A DNA stretch of 40,232 bases from Pseudomonas palmensis (GCF_017848315.1 NZ_JAFKEC010000055.1:1-40232); one strand, 5' to 3'; shown: positions 17,619 to 27,449, counted from the first letter of the stretch. A program made the numbers and translations. The notes: generated by a model not told the origin, from the letters alone.

Positions 17619-18509
17619 ATGGCGCCCATCAATCAAAGCGCGAGCGTCGGCCTGATTGCCGCCGAGCCGCTGTTCGTGGCCCGGCGGCGCAAGGTGCGGC
17701 GCTGGGCCATCCGCCCGGGCCTGGTGCTGGCCGGGCTGTTCGTGCTGCTGCTGGTGATTGCGGCCATCCAGCCGCACTGGCTGGTGGCGGGCGACCCGCT
17801 GGAGGCCAGTGCGCGCCAGGCGTTTCGTGCCCCCGACAGCCTGTACTGGCTGGGTACCGACGAAAACGGCCGCGACATCCTCACCCGGCTGGTGTACGCG
17901 GTGCGCCCGTCGCTGGTGCTGGGCCTGTCGGCCACCGCCATCGGCCTGCTGCTGGGCACCCTGTTCGGCCTGGCGGCGGGGCTCGGCCCGCGCTGGCTGG
18001 ACGGTGCGGTGATGCGCGGGGTGGATGTGCTGCTGGCATTCCCCGACCTGCTGCTGGCCCTGGTGATCATCACCTTCTTCGGCCAGGGCCAGTTGAACAC
18101 CATCATTGCCGTGGGCATCGCCAGCGTGCCGCGCTATGCACGCCTGGTGCGCGCACAGGCCCTGGTGGTGCGCGGTGCCGGCTACGTCGAGGCCGCCACC
18201 ACCCTGGGCCTGGGCCGGCACGCGGTGATCCTGCGCCATGTACTGCCCAATGCGATCAAGCCGATCCTGATCCTGGCCACCATCGGCATCGGCGGCAACA
18301 TCGTCTCGGGCGCGGCCCTGAGCTTTCTGGGCTTTGGCGCGCCGCCGCCGGAGCCGGAGTGGGGCGGCATGCTCGCCGTGGGCCGCAACTACCTGGCCAA
18401 CGCCTGGTGGCTGGTGGCCTGGCCCGCCCTGGCAATCACATTGACCGTGGTCTCGATCAGTACGATCGGCCGCGAACTGCTGCGCCGCAGCGAAGGTAAA
18501 CGCCCATGA
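17619..18509 (+). CDS. ABC transporter permease, DppC-like
   Basis: A 296-residue second permease of the peptide-type importer. An N-terminal cytoplasmic tail and first helix (LVLAGLFVLLLVIAAI) are followed by the DppC/OppC motif WLGTDENGRDILTRLVY, five further hydrophobic segments, and an EAA loop in YVEAATTLGLGRHAVILRHVLPNA. GGAGGTG at 17609-17615 sits just before ATG 17619; a GTG at 17607 is possible but less likely. The stop overlaps the start of the ATPase gene (ATGA). It pairs with the DppB-like permease at 12952-13884, from which it is separated by three enzyme genes. Confidence 0.9.
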   Translation: MAPINQSASVGLIAAEPLFVARRRKVRRWAIRPGLVLAGLFVLLLVIAAIQPHWLVAGDPLEASARQAFRAPDSLYWLGTDENGRDILTRLVYAVRPSLVLGLSATAIGLLLGTLFGLAAGLGPRWLDGAVMRGVDVLLAFPDLLLALVIITFFGQGQLNTIIAVGIASVPRYARLVRAQALVVRGAGYVEAATTLGLGRHAVILRHVLPNAIKPILILATIGIGGNIVSGAALSFLGFGAPPPEPEWGGMLAVGRNYLANAWWLVAWPALAITLTVVSISTIGRELLRRSEGKRP

Positions 18510-20155
18510 GTCGCGCACCGCTTATCGATGTACAGGACCTGCACGTGCGCTTTGGCGCCCAGGCCGTGCCCACCCTCAAGGGCATCAGCTTCCAGTTGCA
18601 CCAGGGCGAGTGCCTGGCGCTGGTGGGCGAGTCGGGCTCGGGCAAGAGTGTCACCTCACGCACGCTGGCCGGGCTGACCGGCGCCCATGCCCAGGTGCAG
18701 GCCAGCCGCCTGGACTTTGCCGGGCACGACCTGCGCGAGTTCGACGAGCGCACCTGGCGCCAGGTGCGCGGCGCGCAGATCGGCTTCGTGATGCAGGATG
18801 CCCTGAGCGCGCTGGACCCCTTGCGCCCGGTGGGCAAGGAGATCGCCGAGCCGCTGCAGCTGCATACCGGGCTCGACCGCGCGCAGCGCCAGGCCAGGGT
18901 GATCGAGCTGCTGCGCGCCGTCGGCGTGCCGCAGCCGGAACTGCGCGCCCGCCAGTACCCGTATCAACTGTCGGGCGGGCTGCGCCAGCGGGCGCTGATC
19001 GCCTCGGCCATCGCCTGCAACCCGCGCCTGTTGATTGCCGACGAGCCGACCACCGCGCTGGACGCCACGGTACAGGCGCAGGTGCTGAGCCTGCTCGAAT
19101 CGCTGCGCGGCGAGAACACCGCGATGCTGATCGTGAGCCACGACCTGGCGGTGGTGTCGCGCCTGGCCAACCGCGTGGCGGTGATGCACAACGGCGTGAT
19201 CGTCGAGCAGGGCAGCGTCGAGGCGGTGCTGCACGACCCGCAGCACCCCTACACGCAGTTTCTGCTGCGTGCCGGCCGGGCGGTGCACTTTCGGCGCACG
19301 CCGGGGGCAGCACGAACGCCGTTGGCCATCGTGGCGCCGCCCCAGGAGCCACCGCTGTTGCAGGTGCGCCAGCTGAGCAAGGCGTTCAAGGGCCCGGACG
19401 GGCAGCTGCGCACCGTGGTCAACCAGGTGTCGCTGCAACTGCGCCGCGGCAAGACCCTGGGCATCGTCGGCGAGTCGGGCTCGGGCAAGACCACCCTGAC
19501 GCGCATGATCCTTGGCCTGGAAACCCCCGACAGCGGCGATATCCAGATCAAGGGCCAGCCCTGGCTGAAGCTTTCCGAGGCGCACAAGCGTCAGTTGCGG
19601 CGCAGCATCCAGGTGGTGTTCCAGGACCCGCTGAGCTCCTTCGACCCACGCTACAACGTGCAGCGCGTGCTGTTCGAGGCGCTGGAGGTGGCCGGGCACA
19701 AGCGCGCCGACTGGCGCAGGCGAGCCGAAGAACTGCTGGGCCTGGTACGCCTGGACGCGGCGCTGCTCGACCGGCGCCCCATCGAGCTGTCGGGCGGGCA
19801 GCGCCAGCGCATCGCGATTGCCCGTGCGCTGGCCGCCGGGCCGCAGATTCTGGTGTGCGACGAGCCGGTGTCGGCGCTGGACGTGTCGGTACAGGCGCAG
19901 ATCCTCGAACTGCTCGACGACCTCAAGCAGCGCCTGGGCCTGGCGTGCCTGTTCATCTCCCACGACCTGGGGGTGATCAACCAGGTCAGCGACGAGGTAC
20001 TGGTGATGAAGGACGGCGTGGCGGTGGAGAGCGGGGCGGTGCGCGACGTGTTCGACCACCCGCAGCATCCCTACACCCTGGCCTTGCTGGAGGCCATTCC
20101 GCACCTGGAAAGCCGCCGCCGTACCTCGTTCGAATTCCTCAAGTTGGCGATCTGA
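18506..20155 (+). CDS. Fused dipeptide-type ABC importer ATPase (DppD-DppF fusion)
   Basis: A 549-residue protein with two complete ATP-binding cassettes in one chain. The first (about 1-260) has Walker A GESGSGKS at 41-48, signature LSGGLRQR and Walker B LLIADEPTTALD. The second (about 280-549) has GESGSGKT, LSGGQRQR and ILVCDEPVSALD. The cassette ends carry the HPQHPYTLALLEAIP-like tails typical of peptide importers. It energises uptake through the DppB- and DppC-like permeases. ATG 18506 overlaps the permease stop. The first signature has leucine in place of the usual glutamine, a common variant. No defect is visible in either ATP site. Confidence 0.93.
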   Translation: MSRAPLIDVQDLHVRFGAQAVPTLKGISFQLHQGECLALVGESGSGKSVTSRTLAGLTGAHAQVQASRLDFAGHDLREFDERTWRQVRGAQIGFVMQDALSALDPLRPVGKEIAEPLQLHTGLDRAQRQARVIELLRAVGVPQPELRARQYPYQLSGGLRQRALIASAIACNPRLLIADEPTTALDATVQAQVLSLLESLRGENTAMLIVSHDLAVVSRLANRVAVMHNGVIVEQGSVEAVLHDPQHPYTQFLLRAGRAVHFRRTPGAARTPLAIVAPPQEPPLLQVRQLSKAFKGPDGQLRTVVNQVSLQLRRGKTLGIVGESGSGKTTLTRMILGLETPDSGDIQIKGQPWLKLSEAHKRQLRRSIQVVFQDPLSSFDPRYNVQRVLFEALEVAGHKRADWRRRAEELLGLVRLDAALLDRRPIELSGGQRQRIAIARALAAGPQILVCDEPVSALDVSVQAQILELLDDLKQRLGLACLFISHDLGVINQVSDEVLVMKDGVAVESGAVRDVFDHPQHPYTLALLEAIPHLESRRRTSFEFLKLAI

Positions 20156-20158
20156 ACC

Positions 20159-21997
20159 ATGAGCCTGCATTTCTCGACCCGCCACACGCCGCGACGACGG
20201 CTGCACCACTGGAAGATCGACCACCTGCCGGACACGCCGCTGGCCTTCGTGCGCCTGTGCATCGGCAATTACAAGATCTGGTACTCAAGCATCCTGCTGT
20301 TGCAGTGCATCGCCGTTGTCAGCGCGGTGCTGATCCCCTGGGCGCTGGGCCTGATCACCCGGCAGGTGACCGAGGCCGCCTCGGTGCATGCCGCGCTGCC
20401 GGGGCTGGTGGCGCCCCTGAGCCTGTTCGGCACGCTGCTGGTGCTGGAACTGCTGAGCGCCCGCAGCGCCGCCGCCTGCCACATCAAGGTGCTGCCGCTG
20501 CAACGGCGCACCGTGACCCATGCCTTGTTCGCCTACCTGCAACGCCACTCCCAGCGCTTTGTCAGCAGCGAGTTCGCCGGGGCGCTGGCGCACCGCATCG
20601 CCGAGGTGGCGCTGGGGGTCAACCAGACCCTGGGCATCCTGCTGTTCGACATGCTCGGCCTGGCGCTGACCCTGAGCCTGGCCACCGCCTTGCTGTGGAG
20701 CGCCTCGGGCCTGCTGGCCGCGTTCATGCTCGGCTGGTCGCTGCTGTTCATTGGCATTTGCTATGTCCTGGCGCGGCGCAGCCACCCGCTGGCACAGCAG
20801 TATTCGGCGGCGCGCAGCACCAGCAACGGCAAGGTGGTGGACGCGGTGAGCAACCTCACCAACATCCGCCTGTTCGCCCGCCAGCCGTTCGAGCACGGCT
20901 ACCTGGGGCACTACCTTGACCGCGAGGTGGACGCGGCCTACCGCTCGTTCTGGTACATGGAGAAGATCCGCTGGTTCCAGTCGGCCGGCGGCGTGGCCCT
21001 CAAGCTGGGCATGCTGGGGCTTGCGCTGCAGCAGTGGTACGTGGGGCGCATCGACATCGCCACCTTCGTCATGGCCACCAGCCTGTCGCTGCTGATCATC
21101 AATGACGTGAGCAACCTGTCGCGGCGCTTTCTGGAGTTCTTCGAGGCCACCGGCAACATCGCCAACGGCGTGCGCACCCTGGTGCGGCCCCACGAGGTGG
21201 TGGACCTTCCCGGCGCACGGGCGCTGCCGCCAGTGCGCGGCGACATCGAGTTTCGCGACGTGAGCTTCGGCTATGCGCCCGACAAGCCGATCTTCCAGCA
21301 CCTGAACCTGGTGATCCCGGCGGGGCAGACCGTGGGCCTGGTGGGCACCTCGGGCTCGGGCAAGTCGAGCCTGCTCAACCTGCTGCTGCGCCTGTACGAC
21401 GTCAACAGCGGCCAGGTGCTGGTGGATGGACGCGATGTGCGCGAAGTGACCCAGCATTCGCTGCACCAGCAGATCGGCCTGATCCCCCAGGAACCTGGCC
21501 TGTTCCACCGCAGCATCGGCGAGAACATCCACTACGGGCGCCTGGAGGCCAGCTTCGAAGACGTGGTGCATGCCAGCCGCCGCGCCGGCGCCGACGACTT
21601 CATCGACAGCATGGAACACGGCTACGACTCGCTGGTGGGCGAGCGCGGGGTCAAGTTGTCGGGTGGCCAGCGCCAGCGCATCGCGATTGCCCGGGTGCTG
21701 CTCAAGAACGCCCCGATTCTGGTGATGGACGAAGCCACCTCCAGTCTGGACTCGCTCACCGAGCGTTTCATCCAGGAAAAACTCGACGAAATCATGCACG
21801 GCAAGACCGTGCTGGTGGTCGCCCACCGCTTGTCCACGGTGGCGCACCTGGACCGCATCCTGGTGTTCGACAAGGGCCGCCTGATCGAGGACGGCAGCCA
21901 TGCACAACTGCTGCGCCAGCGCGGCCAGTACCACCGGTTGTGGAGTCGCCAGGCCGCTGGCCAGGTCGACGAAACACCCGCTACCGAATCTGCCTGA
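20159..21997 (+). CDS. Exporter-type ABC transporter (fused membrane and ATPase domains)
   Basis: A 612-residue half-transporter with an N-terminal six-helix membrane domain (about 35-330) and a C-terminal cassette (about 355-595): Walker A GTSGSGKS, Q-loop PQEPGLF, signature LSGGQRQR, Walker B ILVMDEATSSLD and H-loop VVAHRLST. This is the MsbA/HlyB-like exporter architecture, expected to work as a dimer. It starts 3 bases after the importer ATPase stop, with only a weak ribosome site, so translation is probably coupled. Why an exporter sits inside an uptake operon is unclear. Removal of a toxic or sulfur-free residue of the substrate is one possibility; export of a substrate-mobilising compound that returns through the TonB receptor is another. 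Confidence 0.87.
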   Translation: MSLHFSTRHTPRRRLHHWKIDHLPDTPLAFVRLCIGNYKIWYSSILLLQCIAVVSAVLIPWALGLITRQVTEAASVHAALPGLVAPLSLFGTLLVLELLSARSAAACHIKVLPLQRRTVTHALFAYLQRHSQRFVSSEFAGALAHRIAEVALGVNQTLGILLFDMLGLALTLSLATALLWSASGLLAAFMLGWSLLFIGICYVLARRSHPLAQQYSAARSTSNGKVVDAVSNLTNIRLFARQPFEHGYLGHYLDREVDAAYRSFWYMEKIRWFQSAGGVALKLGMLGLALQQWYVGRIDIATFVMATSLSLLIINDVSNLSRRFLEFFEATGNIANGVRTLVRPHEVVDLPGARALPPVRGDIEFRDVSFGYAPDKPIFQHLNLVIPAGQTVGLVGTSGSGKSSLLNLLLRLYDVNSGQVLVDGRDVREVTQHSLHQQIGLIPQEPGLFHRSIGENIHYGRLEASFEDVVHASRRAGADDFIDSMEHGYDSLVGERGVKLSGGQRQRIAIARVLLKNAPILVMDEATSSLDSLTERFIQEKLDEIMHGKTVLVVAHRLSTVAHLDRILVFDKGRLIEDGSHAQLLRQRGQYHRLWSRQAAGQVDETPATESA

Positions 21998-22025
21998 GAG
22001 TTTTCAAACGCCCAAGGAGGCGCCC

Positions 22026-23246
22026 ATGCCGCATTTGTCCGAAGTCCCCAAACACGCCCCCCAACACGCACTGACCAGCGTTGCGCACCTGCATCAACGC
22101 CTGGATGCCTTGCTTCCCGAGATTGCGGCCGGTGCAGCCGAGCGTGAACGTGAGCGCCAGCTGCCGTATGACGCCATACGCCAGCTGGCCGCCGCAGGGC
22201 TCTATACCGTGCGCATCCCGCTCGCCTACGGTGGCCCCGGCGGATCGGTGAGCGACGTGATCGGCCTGCTGCTGCGGGTGGCCTCGGTGGACTCCAATGT
22301 GGCCCAGGCCCTGCGCCCGGGCTTTGCCTTCGTCGAAGGGCTGCTGGCCGCCGACCATAGCGGTGCAGAGCAGGAACGCCAGCGCTGGTTCGCGCGCTAC
22401 CTGGACGGCGCCGTGCTGGGCAACGCAGGCTGGGAGGTGGGCGGCGCCAATGGCGCGATCAGCGCACGCATCGTGCCCGATGGCGAGCACTTTCGCGTCA
22501 GCGGCAGCAAGTACTACAGCACGGGCGCGCTGTACGCCGACTGGGTCAGCGCCGTGGCGCTGGACGAACAGGACAGGCCGGTGTCGTTCGTGCTGCCGCG
22601 CGATCGCCTGGGCCTGGAGCTGGTGGACGACTTCGACGCCATGGGCCAGCGCCTGACCGCCAGTGGCACCACGCGCCTGAACGATGTGCAGGTGCTGGCC
22701 AGCGAGATCCGTCCGCGCACCGTGGAAGAGGGCAAGCGCACCATCGTCACCCCGTTTCTGCAGTTGTTCCTCGCCACCGTGGAGGCCGGCATCGCGCGCA
22801 ATGCCCAGGAGGATGCAGTGCGCTTTGCCCGCGAGCATGCGCGACCGATCAAGCACAGCAGCGCCAGCCAGTCGGTGGACGACCCCTATGTGCAACTGAG
22901 CGTGGGCGAAGTGGCCGCGCGCGCCTTCACCGCCGAAGCGGTGGTGCTCAAGGCTGCAGCGGTGATCGACCGCGCCTGGGCCCTGCAACTGGACCCGCAG
23001 GCGGTGGATCAGGCCGCCATCGACGTGGCGCAGGCCCAGTACATTGCCGCCGAATCGGCGCTGCGGGCTGCCGAGCTGCTGTTCGATGTGGGCGGTGCGT
23101 CCACCACCGGGCGCAGCCACAACCTCGACCGGCACTGGCGCAACGCGCGTACGGTGGCCAACCACAACCCGCGCCACTGGAAGGCCTCGGCGGTCGGCAC
23201 CTGGTACCTCAAGGGCACGCCGCCGCCGACCTCGGGGCTGTTCTGA
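22026..23246 (+). CDS. SfnB/DszC-like acyl-CoA dehydrogenase-fold monooxygenase (copy B)
   Basis: A 406-residue flavoprotein of the same branch as the gene at 13910-15145. Matching motifs are GSKYYSTGALYADW, AMGQRLTASGTTRL and DRHWRNARTVANHNP. The three-domain acyl-CoA dehydrogenase fold is complete. A perfect AAGGAGG before ATG 22026 indicates strong translation. It has one internal methionine and no cysteine, the leanest of the three paralogues. It follows the exporter-type ABC gene by 28 bases and precedes an MFS gene. Copies A and B may act on successive oxidation steps or on different members of a substrate family; neither can be told from sequence. Confidence 0.86.
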   Translation: MPHLSEVPKHAPQHALTSVAHLHQRLDALLPEIAAGAAERERERQLPYDAIRQLAAAGLYTVRIPLAYGGPGGSVSDVIGLLLRVASVDSNVAQALRPGFAFVEGLLAADHSGAEQERQRWFARYLDGAVLGNAGWEVGGANGAISARIVPDGEHFRVSGSKYYSTGALYADWVSAVALDEQDRPVSFVLPRDRLGLELVDDFDAMGQRLTASGTTRLNDVQVLASEIRPRTVEEGKRTIVTPFLQLFLATVEAGIARNAQEDAVRFAREHARPIKHSSASQSVDDPYVQLSVGEVAARAFTAEAVVLKAAAVIDRAWALQLDPQAVDQAAIDVAQAQYIAAESALRAAELLFDVGGASTTGRSHNLDRHWRNARTVANHNPRHWKASAVGTWYLKGTPPPTSGLF

Positions 23247-23252
23247 GTGACC

Positions 23253-24662
23253 ATGGCCGAACCCCTGCCGGCCTTGCGGCCGGTTTCGCGCAAGGTGCCG
23301 ATGATCATCGGCTGCGCGCTGTGCATGGAACTGATCGACTCCACCGTGGTGATGACGGCCTTGCCGCAGATGGCCAGCGACTTCGGCGCGCCGAGCGTGC
23401 GCATGAACCTGGTGGTGTCGCTGTACATGCTGGCCGCCGCGCTGTGCGTGCCGGTCAGTGGCTGGGCCGCAGACCGCTTCGGCCCACGACGGCTGTTCGT
23501 GGTGGCGATCGTGCTGTTCATCGTGTCGTCGCTGGCCTGCGCGGCCTCCACCTCGCTGCTGCAGCTGTGCCTGGCGCGCATGCTGCAGGGCGCGGCGGGG
23601 GCGATGATGGTGCCGGTGGGGCAGGTGATCCTGCTGCGCTGGTCGCCGCGCGAAGACCTGATGCGCAACCTGTCGTACCTGACCATTCCGGCGCTGATCG
23701 GGCCCATGATCGGGCCGCCGCTGGGCGGGCTGATGGTGACGTTCGTGTCGTGGCACTGGATCTTCCTGATCAACCTGCCCATCGGCCTGGTGGGCATCGT
23801 GCTGGTGCTGCGCCATGTACCGCATTATCCCGGGGTTCGTGCGCGGGCGCTGGATGTGCGCGGGCTGCTGCTCAGCGGCACCGCGCTAGGAGCGCTGGTG
23901 TTCGGTTTCGAGGCGCTGGGCCACGGCCTGCTGCCGCGAGCGTGGGTGGCGGTGATGATCGGGGCGGGGCTGCTGTGCGGCGCGTGGTACATCCGCCATG
24001 CACGGCGCTGCGCCGAACCGCTGCTGGACTTGTCGCTGCTGCGCATTCCCAGCTACCGCATCAGCTTCTGGGGCGGCAACCTGCTGCGCCTGGGCACCTC
24101 GTCTGGCCCGTTCCTGCTGGTGCTGATGTTTCAGCTGTGCTTTGGCCTGAGCCCGCTGCATGCGGGGCTGCTGACCCTGGCGGGTGGCGCGGGGGCGTTT
24201 CTGATGAAGCTGCTGGCAGTGCGCGTGGTGCGCCGCTTCGGCATCCGTCGCACGCTCACCGGCAATGCGCTGCTCACCGGGCTGACCCTGGGGGCCTGTG
24301 CCAGCTTTACCAGCGATACGCCGTACGGGGTGATCGTGCTGATGCTGTTCGCCAGCGCAGTGATCCGTTCGCTGCAGTTCAGCACCCTGGGCGCGCTGAC
24401 CTATGCGGATGTACCGGCGGCGCTGAGCAGCCGGGCCAGCAGCCTGTCGGCGATGACGGTGCAGTTGAGCATGAGCCTGTCGGTGGGGCTGGCCGCCTCG
24501 CTGCTGGGGGTGCTGATGAACCTGCGCGGGCACGCCACCCCCGTCACCAGCGACGTGGCCTGGGTGATGCTGCTGTGCGGGCTGGCGTGCATGGCCTCGG
24601 CACTGGTGTTCCGGCGCCTGGCAGCGGACGCCGGCAATGCGGTGTATGCCGCGCGTGGCTGA
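23253..24662 (+). CDS. MFS transporter, DHA2 (EmrB/QacA-like) family
   Basis: A 469-residue inner-membrane protein with about 13-14 hydrophobic segments. The first-loop motif GWAADRFGPRRLFV, the segment ELIDSTVVMTALPQMASDFG and the antiporter-type GPMIGPPLGG mark it as a DHA2 drug:H+ antiporter relative. The start is ATG 23253; a GTG at 23247, directly after the previous stop, is the alternative, and neither has a strong ribosome site. It is the last gene of the sigma-54 unit and abuts the convergent regulator with no gap (stops at 24660-24662 and 24663-24665). Unlike the early genes of the cluster it is rich in methionine. Probably an efflux protein for a product or analogue of the substrate. 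Confidence 0.86.
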   Translation: MAEPLPALRPVSRKVPMIIGCALCMELIDSTVVMTALPQMASDFGAPSVRMNLVVSLYMLAAALCVPVSGWAADRFGPRRLFVVAIVLFIVSSLACAASTSLLQLCLARMLQGAAGAMMVPVGQVILLRWSPREDLMRNLSYLTIPALIGPMIGPPLGGLMVTFVSWHWIFLINLPIGLVGIVLVLRHVPHYPGVRARALDVRGLLLSGTALGALVFGFEALGHGLLPRAWVAVMIGAGLLCGAWYIRHARRCAEPLLDLSLLRIPSYRISFWGGNLLRLGTSSGPFLLVLMFQLCFGLSPLHAGLLTLAGGAGAFLMKLLAVRVVRRFGIRRTLTGNALLTGLTLGACASFTSDTPYGVIVLMLFASAVIRSLQFSTLGALTYADVPAALSSRASSLSAMTVQLSMSLSVGLAASLLGVLMNLRGHATPVTSDVAWVMLLCGLACMASALVFRRLAADAGNAVYAARG

Positions 24663-25763
<1,101 letters not shown>

Positions 25764-25773
25764 GGCAGTCACA

Positions 25774-26961
25774 CTATGAATAGAACGTCGGAATCGGCAG
25801 GCGCTGGTTCAAGGCCCAGTCGCCCAGTTCGTGGAGTTTGTAATCCAGCGGGTCGTGCAGGCTCTGGGTGCGCAGATTGCGCCAGTGCCGGTCGAGCCCC
25901 ACCGAGGCCTGCGTGGCGCGGGCGCCGGTGACCTCGAAGACCTTGCTGCACAGCTCCAGGCCGTCGCGGCTGGCCGCCACCTTGGCGGTGGCGATGGCCA
26001 CCGCCACGCGGCCGCGCTGGTCTGCGCCGAGCGCGGCGCCCTTGGCCCAGGCCCGGTCGAGTTCGCCGGCGGCGTTGTCGAGCAGCAGCCGGGCGCCTTG
26101 CAGGCGTACCCAGAAGTCGCCGAAGTGGCCCAGTACATAAGGATCGTCGCGGCTATCAAGGGCCGTGGACTTGAACCAGGGCCGGGTCTCGTTGAGGGTG
26201 TACTGGCGCGCTTCTTCGAACGCGCCTTCGGCGATGCCCAGGCAGATGTTGGCGAAATGCAGCTGGGCGATCAGCGGCCGCAGGCAGGCGAACGGCGTGC
26301 TCAGCGGGCCGGGGTCGAGCAGCAGGTCGCCTTCTTCCACGCGCACCCGTTCGAAGGTGGCGCTGCCGCTGTCGGTCTGGCGCTGGCCCATGTTGTGCCA
26401 GTCGTCGTGCAGGGTGATGCCGGTGCGACCGCTGGGTATCGCGGCAATCAGCAGCTTGCCCCCGGCAGCCTCGTCCACGGCCGAGGCAATCAGCATTTGT
26501 GAATCGCTGGCGCCCGAGCAGAAGCTCTTCTTGCCGGAGAATTCACGCCAGCTGCCGTGGTGCTTGACGATGGTGCGGGTGTCGAGGGGGTTGAGGGCAT
26601 TGCCCCAGAACCAGTTCTTGCGCGCCGTCAGCTCGTACCAGGGCTGCCATTGCGAAGGTGCGCCGAACAGACGCACGGTGGCCAGCATCAGGTGGTGAAA
26701 GCCGAACACATGGGCAATGGAGCTGTCGACCCGGGCGAATTCGCGCACCACATCGAAGGTCTGGCTCCAGGTGGCGTTCAGCCCGCCGAACTCGCGGGGG
26801 ATGCTCAGGGCCAGCAGGCCGCTGGCACGCAGGGCATCGCGCTCGGCCTTGGGCGTGCCGCCCTTGCGGTCGCGCTCTACCACGCTGCGGCTGAATGTCT
26901 GGGCCAGGTCGCGGGCAATCTGCAGCGGGGTCGATCGAGGGGTATGCAACGTGGCGCTCAC
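25774..26961 (-). CDS. SfnB/DszC-like acyl-CoA dehydrogenase-fold monooxygenase (copy C)
   Basis: A 395-residue flavoprotein of the acyl-CoA dehydrogenase fold. Landmarks are LRASGLLALSIPREFGGL in the helical domain, WREFSGKKSFCSGASDSQML and NMGQRQTDSGSATFERV in the beta domain, and GLDRHWRNLRTQSLHDP at the C-terminus. The DRHWRN signature is shared with copies A and B, but overall it is the most divergent and has more cysteines (about four). Translation starts at GTG 26961 with AGGT seven bases upstream. It lies two bases before the possible GTG start of the sigma-54 regulator, so the two form an operon. It diverges from the SsuF-like gene across an AT-rich regulatory gap. Substrate unknown; S- or N-oxygenation is the family expectation. 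Confidence 0.85.
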   Translation of the reverse strand: MSATLHTPRSTPLQIARDLAQTFSRSVVERDRKGGTPKAERDALRASGLLALSIPREFGGLNATWSQTFDVVREFARVDSSIAHVFGFHHLMLATVRLFGAPSQWQPWYELTARKNWFWGNALNPLDTRTIVKHHGSWREFSGKKSFCSGASDSQMLIASAVDEAAGGKLLIAAIPSGRTGITLHDDWHNMGQRQTDSGSATFERVRVEEGDLLLDPGPLSTPFACLRPLIAQLHFANICLGIAEGAFEEARQYTLNETRPWFKSTALDSRDDPYVLGHFGDFWVRLQGARLLLDNAAGELDRAWAKGAALGADQRGRVAVAIATAKVAASRDGLELCSKVFEVTGARATQASVGLDRHWRNLRTQSLHDPLDYKLHELGDWALNQRLPIPTFYS

Positions 26962-27035
26962 GCGGGTTACCTGTGCAAAAAGGTTCGGGCCTCAAGGCCG
27001 GGCCCTGTCGATGCTAAATGATCTAAAAAACCTTA

Positions 27036-27109
27036 AATAAATAACGTTTAGGAATGTTGATATACAGCTTTTCATATTCCAAACAGATCTATATTTGTCG
27101 TTATTTATT
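27036..27109. promoter_or_regulatory. Nested inverted repeats in the AT-rich divergent promoter gap
   Basis: Between copy C (start 26961, minus) and the SsuF-like gene (start 27191, plus) lies an AT-rich tract unlike its surroundings. AATAAATAACG at 27036-27046 is exactly repeated in inverse as CGTTATTTATT at 27099-27109. Inside it GTTTAGGAAT (27046-27055) faces ATTCCAAAC (27076-27084) with one bulged base. The layout suits a shared operator for a sulfur regulator such as CysB, but no CysB consensus is firm enough to assign it. Confidence 0.55.
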
Positions 27110-27190
27110 CTTTTTGATTTTTATCTTTGCGGTGCACTCTGCATTCACGCACTGCAACGTCGGTGCTCCCAACTGCTAAGGAGCCACACC

Positions 27191-27406
27191 ATGACCATCA
27201 AGGCGATCAACGTACGTAACCAGTTCAAGGGCACCATCAAGGAGATCATCGAGGGGCCGGTGGTCTCGGAAATCGACGTGCAGACCCAGGCCGGCATCGT
27301 CACCTCGGTGATCACCACGCGGTCGGTGCATGAGCTGGAACTGAGGATTGGCAGCGAGGTGATCGCGTTCGTGAAATCGACCGAGGTGTCGATCGCGAAG
27401 CTGTGA
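27191..27406 (+). CDS. Small TOBE-domain molybdopterin-binding protein, SsuF-like
   Basis: A 71-residue protein consisting of a single TOBE/molbindin-type domain: MTIKAINVRNQFKGTIKEI, GPVVSEIDVQ, ITTRSVHELEL and IAFVKSTEVSIAK are the usual conserved strands. TAAGGAG upstream of ATG 27191 fixes the start. It has no cysteine and no methionine after the first. In P. putida, the ssu sulfonate operon ends with ssuF, a protein of this type needed for sulfonate and sulfate-ester use. This copy is alone, divergent from a DszC-like gene, so it is a relative with a probable sulfur role. A general molybdate-storage protein is the alternative. Confidence 0.83.
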   Translation: MTIKAINVRNQFKGTIKEIIEGPVVSEIDVQTQAGIVTSVITTRSVHELELRIGSEVIAFVKSTEVSIAKL

Positions 27407-27417
27407 GAGGGGTGTGA

Positions 27418-27443
27418 CGGTGAGCGCCGGGTGGCCCTCACCG
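27418..27443. terminator. Candidate bidirectional terminator hairpin
   Basis: CGGTGAG (27418-27424) and CTCACCG (27437-27443) are perfect inverted repeats with a 12-base loop. They lie between the convergent stops of the SsuF-like gene (27406) and the recombinase (27450). There is no clear U-tract on either side, so an intrinsic terminator is plausible but not certain. Confidence 0.5.
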
Positions 27444-27449
27444 CAATGC

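Noticed and set aside
18610..20919. A 769-codon plus-strand frame across the importer ATPase and the exporter gene
   Set aside because: It is a shifted frame of two genes with intact Walker and signature motifs; its own product is Gly/Arg/Ala-rich and featureless.
21981..23825. A 614-codon minus-strand frame opposite DszC-like copy B and the MFS gene
   Set aside because: His/Gln-rich low-complexity translation with no ribosome site; a shadow of the plus-strand genes.
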